Origin: Sinonovacula constricta
Lineage: Eukaryota; Mollusca; Bivalvia; Cardiida; Solecurtidae
Direction: 5' to 3'
Assembly (NCBI GenBank): GCA_007844125.1
Contig: CM017556.1
Coordinates: 78,988,544-79,052,543 of the forward strand
DNA length: 64,000 bases
The notes under the pieces are model-generated. The model made no database searches. It saw only the letters and a program-made list of their open reading frames with translations, and was not told the origin of the DNA. Shown one piece after another: positions 12,701 through 24,700 of the stretch; positions within the stretch are counted from its first letter, which is position 1, and each line of letters begins with the position of its first letter. Made by a program: the position numbers and the translations under genes.

Positions 12701-15700
12701 TGTTTTAACCAGAGCTATCGCTTAAAGTGATTAATATCCCCTACTCCCTGCTTTTGGGCTAGGATTAACGACATTGTAGGATGGACGCAGACCAATTGAC
12801 TTCTATACAGCCTCAGCAACTCTTAAACACCACATCATCTGAATACCTGGATCAACAAGTTGTTCACATTTTAAACGAAATAAACAAATAAAACAACTAC
12901 TTAAAGATCATTTAAGTTTTAAAGTACTAAATTGTTTTTTGTTGAGAATTCTACAGTTTAAAATCTTCCCTAGTATAACAGAGCCTTATGGAGTACTAGT
13001 ATGAAGTATATGGTTGCTACAATTCTAAATGGTGTGCTCCCATGCATAACTTAGGCAATTGGGTTCATCCCTTCATTTACTATTTTTTTTTTTTAAAAAT
13101 AAAATGTCTGAGTCAATGTTATGTTATCCGGAAAAATGTTATTTTCAAGTAAAATCAGTTTTAGTTTACAATATGTCATGATGTGAAGTGTACATTTGAT
13201 TAATCATAAGTTACCAGTAATCAGGTAATCAGAAAAAGTCCCATATTTCATATTCTAATTTGTCACACCAGGATCTTAGTTTCAGTTAGACATACTGCTA
13301 GGAAAATATTCCTGCCTACCACCACGCTAGTCTCACTCATTGTTTCTAGGGGATTATTAGTAGCTGGGCCTGCACATGGGCATACAGCTCATTTGGAATG
13401 AACAGCAATTTTTTTTCCGGTAACAAATAAGTTATAAATAATTAAATGCAAATTTCAAGTAGTATTTAAAATAGGAAAATGATGAAAAAGAGAATTAATA
13501 GAAATGCTTATCAACAGTAAGTGATCTGAATTTGTGTGCAATTCTCCTTTACAAGCATTTTTATTATAGCTGATTTTTAAGCCTCTTGGATTTGTCACAG
13601 CAAATAATTTCAAGCGATATGAAAACCAAAGATAGCAATTACATATTGCCTGTTGAAGGATTCAAACCAAGGGCCTTTAGTATGGCAGTCCAGTGCTCTA
13701 CAGACTGTGCCACTGAGACATGGTACATACTTGTTTAATGTAGTTGTACTATATATTGCAACCAGAAAATTAACATTTCAACAAAACCTATGCTATGATT
13801 GTGACTGGTTTTAATGGGGCTTATCAGTTGATTTGGATTGAAATCATGTCCAATTGAGCAACAATCATTATTGTTAAGGTCAGTCTGTACCATAATAGAA
13901 AAGGGGTATAAATCTGCAAAAATGATGTATGGGTTACCTGCCCATTTAAACTAGGATCTCATTTTGATGATGAGGTATTGGGATTTGCCGGCATTTTTGC
14001 TGATTTTGTGCAGCGACATTTCTATCATTATAGCACAGGGGCACTTATGAGGTGCCCAAGGACTGAACCCGGCCGGTCCATTATACTGACACCGACGAGT
14101 CAGGCGTAATGCTGTCCCCTTAGCCCCGAGGGAAGCCACTACTACCAACTTTGAAGTCTTTGGTTTGACCCGGCCGGGGTTCAAACCCGCAACCTCCCGA
14201 TCTGCAAGCCGACGCTCTACCTATTGAGCTATTGCAGCCGGTTTTTGATGATTAACAAGTATTTTTAGTTTACATAGAATATCTGACATTTTTCAAGAAA
14301 TTGACCTAAAGTGTAGAGGTTAAGCAATACCAACGAGGTCATGACTCTAGAGCTACTTTTGGCTTCAAAAAGTAAAGCTGCAAATGGTAATGCTGTTCTT
14401 CATACTGGAATGTTGCCATTGTGAACTTGTTCAATCATAGTACAACAGACTACCACTGTATATGTTGACATGTCACTGGTGCTGGGTTACTAAACTACTG
14501 GTGTTTATGTGTAGACAACAGCCTCAATATCTAAATAGTAGGGGTGAGGGTAAAATAAGGAAGGGAGCATGTCTCTACCAGGCCCAACAAATCATCACAA
14601 CAATATTCCCCTTATGCCAAAAAAAAAAAAAAAAGAAAAAAGAAAAAAAAGAAACAATAACACTTCCCTTTTCATTAATATTCATGATTCCACAGGATGA
14701 AATTATAAAAATCTAAGGACAAGCAAATACAACTGATCTGATGTTTTGATATATACACAGAATATTTCTGAAGTGCACAAAAATAACCAACTGACACAGT
14801 ACTTGGCGGCCAAGCGCTATTATCTTGTTTAAAAGCAATTATGCCCTTTGTACATGAACACTTTCAATTCCTCAATGGTCATGTCATAATTTTAGTGTAA
14901 TAAAAATATATATTTAACTGATCTCTATCTTCTTTTGGAAACTTTGAATAATAAAGATAATTGTAATAATAATAACAACAACAATAATATTAATAATTAC
15001 AGAAATAGATTTTCAGATAGCAAGAATATAAGTGTTGGTTTTAGATTTAGCCAAAAGTCATAGCTTAAATTATTATAACAGCAAGTGCTCTTCTGTAAAG
15101 TTCAACATAAAAAACTATGATCAAAGTCAACCATTTAAATAAGAAAATAAAACAATTCTTACTGAACAGTCATCAATGAATTTGACAAGGCTTTCTGAAA
15201 GAGGACATGTGAATTGAATCCAATAGTTACTAAGTGGGCATGGTTACATACTTGATCACTGGTGGGTGACCGTGCCCCTTCTTCTGATTGGTTGATGGTG
15301 TTGTACAATGCTGGGTTACTACCACCGTCCAATGGGAGAGGTTTCTTGCCCCGTGGGGAGCGTGGGGCCCGCTGGTAAGGGTCCATGGAGCCTGTATAAT
15401 CACAATGTCACAGTCAAGCAAACAATTCCAACCTTCAGTTATCTACATTTAAGTCAACAAAAAGCTAGACAGTGCACTTGTATCAAATATATTAAAAACT
15501 TAAATCAGATTTCTAAAAACAACAAAGCCCCCTACTTTTGTTAATAACCCATATTAATTGTTAGCCATCTTCTTGTGGTGACATGCAGAGGTAACACTGA
15601 TGTTAAACTTTGGCACATTTAACAAATAGAATTACATCTTTTGAATCTATGTCCACTCAAAGTTTATATACTTAGCTGGCATTGTCTCAAACAAATTTAT

Positions 15701-18700
15701 ATGTTCATTTTATTGACGAAGCATCATAAAATGAGATTTTTGTCAATGTTAATGTTGTCAATGAGCCATACAGAAAATAGCTTAAAAATTGAACCCAGGA
15801 CCTCTGTAATCTGGACATGCTCTACAACTAAACTTACCAGACTTTTCATTCAAAACCTGTTTGGTTACACAAACATGATCAGGAAACCTTGATAAAATGG
15901 CCAACACCAGAAAGAATGAACACTAATCTACTAGTGTAGGTCTAATCATGAATGACAAATTCTCAAACAACATTTGGGAGAAAAGAAATCATTCTTAGTG
16001 ATACCTTAAAAACTGCCATCAGTAAATCTCAATTAAATTGGCTCAATTAAAGAGGCAATACCATCTGTTTCAATTCCCTTCATTTTTAACTACAATGATT
16101 TTCTTGAATAGTTTAAGAATTAACATGTTTAAAACAAATAGCCAACACCGCTACTATCTATCACCCGTACTTACTGATATTATGAAGAGACTTGGGTTTT
16201 AGTGGTTCTGTAAAAATCACATTTCATGCTTGTACACATTTATCATTCATACATAGTGCTTCTAATAAAACCCTTTTAATTCTAAAATGGAACCATGCCA
16301 TGGTACAACAGTATTGACATTTCAACAATGAACTCACTTGTGGATCATGGCAACATAAGTTATCATAATTGCTTTAACTAGGTGAATGAATACAATTGTC
16401 TGTCTTTTAATTCTTCCAAAATATTCTAATGCAAAATTTTAAGATTGTTCAGATCACAATGCAATTAAATACTTAATTATGCTGCAAATATTGACAAATA
16501 TGGATGCACTTTAGTGTGTCTTCAAACAAGTGACAATAGCTACCCTAGACTCTCCTTCTTGTTGATAGACACTTCAATCCAAATTGACACTAAACATACA
16601 CAATTCTCTGATGAGGCTTCTCTCAATATCTAGTATATTATGTTAAGAAATAAGATTAGTTTATAAACAATATAAAATAAAATCTTTAATCAAAGCTTTG
16701 CTGAAAAAAAGACCCCAGAAAACAAGAGCTGTCCAAAGACAGTGCACTCCACTTTTCTTAGTGTGTTAGCAAATTTTCCAGGTACAAGAAGGGACATAAC
16801 TCTAGCAAAATTAATTTAACCCTTTCACTCATACAGTTCTCCTAAATAACCATATGCCTAATGCATAACCAGATGGCTTATCAGGCCACCTGGCATGCAT
16901 AGGTTAACTGGTGATAAAGGTACCTCAGGTTCATAGAGAATTATTGGTTTTGTGTGGGAAGCTGACAGTAGTTATGTTTAGCTATTTTTTAAGCTAGAAT
17001 GAGTTATTTAATCATATTTATGTAATTAAAAAGTTTATTCAGAAATATTTTTTCTTTCTGATGATATACTTTTCATGCATTTGAGGTTATATAAATTGTT
17101 AGAAGAAAGGTTTGAATAAAATAAAAGAAATATGTCATAGGCAATTTCTTTATTTTATGTTTGAAATATTCATTAATTGCTATTGTTTTTTATTTAAACA
17201 ACAACATTCAAATCTGATTCCCCAAAACAGAAAATTCTGACTCAGTGTCACTACCAAACAAAATATCATAAGCATCAGGCATACTTCTGAAGCAAGATAA
17301 AGTGAGACTATCAATAAATATTATCAAACAATTTGTGTACAAGATCTTTTTCAATAGGTGTTAACGATGAAGCGATTAGAATGCTAATGAGCGAGGAAAT
17401 CAAATGAAGCTTAAATACCTTCCAAGTTGATCCACAGAGCAATAAAACATTGCCCCTTTCATTAGTCAGTGGGTTTTATGATCCAATGCTGCCCCAAAGC
17501 AACAGGGGGTTCCGGTAAGTCGGCAAAACTTTTCAACATCAAATACTTCACTTCCATTTATTGTGAAGGAAGCGGATGTTTATTACATTGGCTTACTTAG
17601 TTTTTACTGTAAGACTGACCATGTGAGAGTTGTTGCGGTTTAGAAATGGTAAGATTTGCCAGCGAGTGTAAACAATGAAAAATTCCATTAGGGTGCTCTA
17701 CAAACTGAGCAAGTTGTCACAATTTTTTCAGAACAACCCCCCTTTTTTATTCACTAAATGTATAAATAAAGGCTTAATCTTACTGAATAAAGATAAAAGA
17801 AAGACTTTACATGAAGTATTCACTTATGATTTTGCACTTAACTTTGAGGCGTAATTTCGCCAAACTATGCAAATGACAGCATAGCGTAAAATCGCCAAAG
17901 TATGAGCCTGACACACAACGCCCAAAATCGCCAAACTATGAGCCTGACACACAACACCAAAAATCGCCAAACCATGAGTGAAAGGGTTAAGGGTTATTCC
18001 AAATACTCAAAGTCTGATGTGAATATCTTTAAATGTTTGAGAGAAATGTACCTTAAAAAAAAAACTTTAGCCAACACAGAAAAATTTAAGTCACAAAGTG
18101 GGCATAACCCTTCATCCATTTAATGTTAGGGTAACTGGTCCAGTAGAAATGGCTTCCCATTTGGCATTTCCCATGGGCTTTCCAAGAAAGAGAAATTCCA
18201 AGAATGAGGTATATAATGTATATCTTTAATAGACCTCAACAGAAAAATTAAGCAATGCTGATACGAGAAAATAATCTAATATGATGAGTTAAATAAATAA
18301 TTGTACCTGCTAGTGATTTTTGTCTAAAGAAGACCCCAACAGTTTGCCTGTTCTGAACCATTACTACCTACAAAGCCTGCTGGAAAGCTGCCCAACCAGA
18401 AAAAAATCTTGACCCCTGTGCTTCTTGAAGGGACAGCACAACAGAGACTTAAACTACTCATAAACTGTTTTGTTTGCTAAATACATCAGGATATACTTAT
18501 TGTTACTATGTGACATGCTACTGGTAGAAGAAGACTCCAGACTTATCTGGATAGAACCAAAAGGGCACTGCATGACTGCTGGAGAACTTTCAACATTAAG
18601 GTTTTGCCTCAAACAGGAATCACTCTCATTCTGGCAGAAGAGTTGTGTTGGTTGCTTAACTGACTGAAGCCTCTCTTAGAAATATATGTCCTTATTCACA

Positions 18701-21700
18701 TGAAAATTATTCAGGCATACTCTAGCAGCCAATCACAGCCTCCCTCTGTGTACAGAGTACCTACCATACAGATCTGGAGTACCAAGGTTGAGCAGGCAAG
18801 TTTTCTGTATCGTATCTACAATAGCCAGTCCAGACTCATTTCCAAAAGCCAATCTGAAACATATCAATCAATGGATAAACATAGTGCAGAATGGTTTTAC
18901 AGTTAGTTTTTTTGTTTGTTGTAGTTTTTTGGGTTTTAGGGCACACCGACACATGATCGGTCATACGGCGCTGAATTTTACAGTTAGACTAACCTATACT
19001 AAAAAGAATATTTTCTTACAACAGACAGCAGTAACAAAGCATAACTGAAATAAATTGTTGGCACTGACCTAAAGATGAGACTCTGTAACACTATTGTTAG
19101 ACATTGTTTGTATATACAGAATAATGGAAAGCTATGTATGATGAGTGTTAAGGGCATCTGTAATTTAAATTACATGGTAAAGTGACAATCTCATACGATT
19201 TCAAGAGTGTTCATAATTTAGTGTGAGTTAAGTTTAATGTACAATGTGGCAAAACTGATGAAGTCACATAAATGTATCAATGTTCTTCATTAAATAACCC
19301 TTTCACTCATACAGTTCTCACTAACTCTTACTAGTCACTGACAGGCTGAATCTCTGAAAGCAGTCTTGGCATGGTAAAAGTCAACTTTCTACCATTTAAT
19401 CCAAAATATTGAACTCACAGGCCATATGAAGAGTTGGTACATATACTGGTTATGTTGCCTGGGTGTTCGTTATCCATCCAGGTGAGAAGTGCCACCAGTT
19501 CTGGCTGGTACCCAGTCCCCCACTTCCTGGCTCCACTTCGCACCTTCAGGGCTGTCGTCTGGTCAGGCTACAGGGAGAGATAATGGTGATATCCAATTAA
19601 TGATCAATTAATAATTAGTTGGATCTTAGATCAATTAAATCTTAGCTTGCTAAGCACAAACTGATCTGGTATAGGCAAATAGGTGTCTGGTCAAGCACTA
19701 CACTTTCTGCTGCCCAGTCTAAACATGTCTTGTTACATATGTATGAAGTTGTCAGCAAACAACTAAGAATTTAGTGTGAGATTTTAACAAAATGTAGTGG
19801 GCTAGGGGTTTATTATCAGGTAACAATTAAGTAATAATCAATTTACAATAAACAGTGTCCAACCATCAGAAAGTGACTTTCCTGATTATTCCCAGCTTCT
19901 CCCATGGATCCATTTACTTGTAGTCTGTGGATTTTGTCTTGTCACAAAAAAACCCATCTCAGTAGGTCCGTCCGCAAAGTACATTTGCCCTTATTTGAAA
20001 TTGTTCATTAATTATCAGTGTTAACATATACTCAATTAGCTTTACAAAGGAAGATCAAAGGCTGAAACAGCCACAGTGGTGTCACGCAATGGAACTATTT
20101 AAACTGGGGTCAAAAGCTGAACATGCTGGTATAATGATGCAGACCTAAGTGATTAAAGAAACAACCTGTACTTCTGTACCTGTAAAGTGAACTCTAAGGA
20201 TATTGTTTTTCTTTTCTTTTTGCAATCAACATTCTGGATAATGTAGATGGGTTTACAAAGGCACAGACAGTGGGGCAGTAATAATAATAATAATTATATT
20301 TCTTGTACATTAACCCACATTCTTGATAAAATTGACCTTTTTAATTATTTTCAATGATAAGAAATTGTTTAAAAAATCTTGCAAACTGAGTAAATTTAAT
20401 TATCTTAGATTTATGTGTTTGCTATATCCATCACATTAAAGTTACTGTATAATACTATTTACTGATTCTGGCTTCTGCTTTCAGATTCATTCAAGTTCCA
20501 TTTAGACAACACTCATCAATAGGCATTAACAATTATACTTGAAAGATTAAAACAAAGAAAAACTTAAATACATTGTGTTTTCTATAACATTAAATGACCA
20601 GGTTCCTGTTGATGATTAATCATTATTTTGGAAGTATCAAATGCATGTTGACCTTTCATAGAGTGGAATGAAACTTGCGGGTACAAAATTGCAATTCATT
20701 TTACATATGCCATGGGGTAAAAATGTTGGCCTCACCTGAATTTTGGTCTGAATAAGTGATTGTTTGGTTATGCTGTTCTTCTGTTTTTGTGAAATGCATC
20801 AATATTTCCACAATGACAACATGTTAATGGTAATGTCAATACTATTTACAACTAGGACAGACACATTTGACCATTTCCTCTTTTTGTAAACACTAACAAT
20901 CACTAATGACAAAGGCAATTTTCAGTTGTTTTTGGTGTTCATGATTCCTTAACATACAACACCTATGTAGGCTATAGATTGAACTGAATTATTTTATATT
21001 TCCAGCCTGCTTCAGAATCACTAAAATGGCTGTATCTGTTCTTGCACTTTCTGTATTGTTTACAATCATCCTCAATAAGTTTCCTGCAATATTTTATAAG
21101 CGGACAATTCTATTATGATGAGTTGAGTTTTATTATCCTTGTTGAACCAGTACTCTCGTTTTTTTTTACCATGTCCACTATCTCTATGCTAAGGAATTTT
21201 AAGAGGCACATAGCCTAACTTTTATAATGAAGATATATATCGCTAAATGTTTTCCAGCATATGTCTGCAGCAACACCCACCACCCCAATATATATTTTGT
21301 TTATTCATTCATCAAAGCCATTCATTCATAAATATTACTGTCTTTTTCTGCATTGAAATAATGTGAAATATTAGCATAAGTTTCATTTGCACATAATATT
21401 TCTTTGCAATAACAGCAACAATCATCATCAGTTATATTGACAAATGTATGAATAGAAAAACATCAATTATTCTTGCAGCAATGACATTGATTAATCTGCC
21501 TGTGGACTTCTTTATGTGGCATTGATGTGGCGTCATTCAGTGCAGAATGTAAGCACAACAGGATCCCTGTTGATCCTCTGTGTAAACCATTTGGTAAGTA
21601 TATAAAATATACCATAAAGGACTATATTAACAATATATGTCACTGGTGTGTATAATCTATGAGACAATAAAAAAAAAGTCATTTTTCCATGCCTTACCAT

Positions 21701-24700
21701 AACAGCAGGAGTCATATCAACAATCAAAAATGCATTTTACGATTATATTTTGGAAACTTCCTTTCAATTATTTACTTTATTCCTAACTAATGAATACAAT
21801 ATAAATATAGATTTTAATTGTCAAAGCTAAAAAATAATGTTTTGTTGGTTAATTTTCCTAGCGAGTCAGTAGTTGCAATGCATCTACAGTAAATAAACAC
21901 TGCATTGTGTAATGGTTTTATTCGCTGTCCATATGACTAGATAGGCAATAATTCAATGAATAGTTAATTAACTTGCACGGCCTGTATTACAGGACCAAAA
22001 GTAAAAGTGCTGGAAATGATTTTTTTTATACATAATATTATCTTAATCAATATAAAATAAATTTCTTAGTAAAATATTTTAATAGAATGCCATTTCACAA
22101 ATTTTTCTTTATTTCTATGTGCTCAATCACTAAGAGGTAAATATGTATTACCATGCAAAAATATGTATAAAGGTGTGATAACCAATCAGCTTATAATTGG
22201 TTGGTAAAAATCCATTTACTGTAATTTACTGTGCAGATTTCTCTTATTTACAGGTCAGCTTCACCTGACTGTCAAACCTCTGAGACACATTTCTGTGTAG
22301 CTGATACTGCTTGAAGACGCTGGGCAGTGAGGGTGTGATATTTGTTGTTTGTACAGGCAGCTGACAAACACTCTTCTCCCTAAAATTATTGAATGCCTGC
22401 ATGTACGCAAAGACACTACACATAACTGATCAAGATTTATATTTATAGGAATATGTAAACAAAATATTTAGAAAATATTATAATTAAGTTTAAGTTTGAA
22501 TATCTTAGTAATAAGACAAAAAAGAAAAAACAACAACACTTTGATAAATATGTTATATAAGTAAAAGAGAAATGGTAAAAAGTCTATGCTAAAGCATGGT
22601 AAATGGATTTTGAGGACTGTTACGGTTCATGCAAGCAAATGTTCAATCCAAAATGTCAGAGGGCATTAAGTGAAGACATGCTTACTTTTTAAACAGTGTG
22701 GGTTTTGAAATCATGCATGACACATAAATAGAAGGGAAATATTACAAAAATACCAGCTTTATTAGTTCTGGTAAACAACAGACAAATATTCAAATTAAAC
22801 TGGGTATATAAATGATACATTGAAAATAATTTCTGGGATAAACTTTAAAAATGTGCTAGAAAGATTTCTTAAATGCTTATTAAAAGACCCTTAACTGATA
22901 TATAATTGCACTATAAGGTATATACTTTTTTTTAAAGTTCTGTATTTTATAGTTTTCTATTGTTATTAACCTATTTATTTACACTATAAGGTGTAAGAAT
23001 ACTTTTTATTTAAAGTTCTGTATTTTATAATTTTCTATTGTAACTAACCTAATTAGCAGTTAATAGAATAATTCTCAAGAAAGCAAATAACACTGACACC
23101 AAATTGATTTAAAAAAATTACAACATTTAGATTAAAATTTAAAATGAAGAAAAATTCAAATCCATGGCTAGGATTTCTACAGAGGAAAAATAATACATAA
23201 AGGAATTTTCTCTGAATTTATGAAGAACAACCTGACCAGACATGAGCTAGTGGTTCAGATGTTGGACTCAGAGGATCGAGGGTCCTGGGTTCAAACCCTT
23301 TAACTGACAGCCGTTAGTCCTTGAGCAAAGGCTATTTTTTGCAAATAGCTTTTACTCAGTACTTAGGTACTGGTTTTACCGTCTAAGTTGACAGTCAAGG
23401 GGGAATTCATATGTTGAGAAAAAGTGTGTCCTGATAAGAAAAGAGTGAAGCCTATGTGAATTTCTCTGGACAAAGGCACAGGGCTTAAAATTCAAGAAAA
23501 GGTGGGGGATTTTTATGTTCATATGTATGTAGGTCATAAAATAATAAAAAGGAATTATTTTGCTTATTAATTATTACCTATACTTATTAAGCATCAAAAT
23601 GTGTAGAACAAAGAGCACCACAGAAAAACACACCTCTTCACATTTATTACTATAATGATCATTGCTGAATTGTCTCCCCTTAATACTCATTAAATGCAAG
23701 TAGGTTCTTTTATTTGGCTAACTCTTTTGATGCCTGTACTTTATGGATTGTATGTTTATCTGCTTTCATCGTGATACAAAGATTAACAGTCACCATCAGA
23801 CATATCCATTTCTGAATTTAACTGATTATAATAAAACCATTTACAAAGAAATCAGCAATGAGGTCCAAGGGTTCAAACTACAAGGACCTATTTACATTTT
23901 TGAGTACTTTGGATCTTATCTAACAAGGGAAGCAATTTATATCACCAGTGCTCCCAACTCAGATTCAAGTAATAAAGCACCATTGACAACTAAATGCCAT
24001 GAAAAAAAAAATGAGTGTGCAGATAGTTTTGCAAATTTTAAATGTGAAAATACGTGTTGACCCTAGAGAAGAACCAAAAAAAACAAAACTTCTTCCCACT
24101 GCAATTTCTCAATATAATCATTTTAGAACATTTTTTATAAAAAATTGTCAAAGAAGAGGTAAAACCTTGTAAATATAGCATGATGCTTATTGGAGACCTA
24201 AAACAAATTTTAAATTTCATCACATATCTTTTTTAACTGCTTCACATATATTGATCAGACTTAGGCAAACAGCAAACATCCAGATCAGCTAGCTACCAAA
24301 GGGAGCTGTATGATCAAAACTTTTTCTACTGCAGCCTCGATCACATCGTCTTGTTGTTATTGCATGTAGTTGTTTTTCAAACACTTAAGATTTTTACTGC
24401 TTATCAATAAATATAGCTTGACAAGGGGTTATGGGCTGACAACTATTATTACAACAATGAGACCACAAGGAAGAATCACCTAGCCATGGTTGGAATAAGA
24501 CAATTTACGTTATAGCGGTTATCACTGGCACATAGACGGCCTTCTTACTTTGTTACTGTCCGAGGAATATGAACCCATACTGCTACCCGACTTTTGGTGC
24601 TGAGCTAAAACACTTAAACTAGGTTTCTGAAATCAAGCAGGAATGCATAACTAAAACATAAGTCTCTGCTAAACAATTAACATAACAGAAAATAAGTATA

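Larger units (their letters stand above)
11586..15251. other. Intron between exons N and O
   Basis: 3.7 kb. It holds two tRNA-derived sequences (13660-13730 and 13970-14240), a poly-T run in 13081-13094 and a poly-A/G stretch at 14618-14653. The rest is AT-rich with nothing recognised. Confidence 0.5.
15392..18764. other. Intron between exons M and N
   Basis: 3.4 kb. It carries a repeat of the 'acaagagctgtc' type at about 16724-18130, itself split by a TTAA-flanked element, and a SINE-A fragment at about 18520-18560. The remainder is AT-rich and unrecognised. Confidence 0.5.
18854..19418. other. Intron between exons L and M
   Basis: 565 nt. It contains a short dispersed repeat at about 18920-18985 and a solo piggyBac-type end at 19297-19322; otherwise nothing. 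Confidence 0.6.
19568..24548. other. Intron between exons K and L
   Basis: 5 kb of AT-rich sequence. It holds an ATA/TAA microsatellite (about 20280-20297), a GC-richer patch at 22250-22380, a tandem duplication at about 22905-23052 and a SINE at 23235-23520. The open frame at 23743-24060 (plus) resembles nothing I know. Confidence 0.5.

Noticed and set aside
13662..14241. tRNA genes
   Set aside because: A and B boxes are present but stems are imperfect and each head is followed by a SINE body.
22250..22380. Exon-like patch on the minus strand (acceptor ATCACACCCTCACTGCCCAG, donor CAGTCAG then GTGAAG)
   Set aside because: Sizes available with the better splice signals (116 or 55 nt) break the phase 0 to phase 0 join between exons K and L, and no peptide there resembles tomosyn. 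A 42-nt in-frame form needs a poor donor (GAG then GTTTGA).
23743..24060. 105-codon plus-strand open frame
   Set aside because: AT-rich, unrecognised, in an intron and without promoter or splice context.
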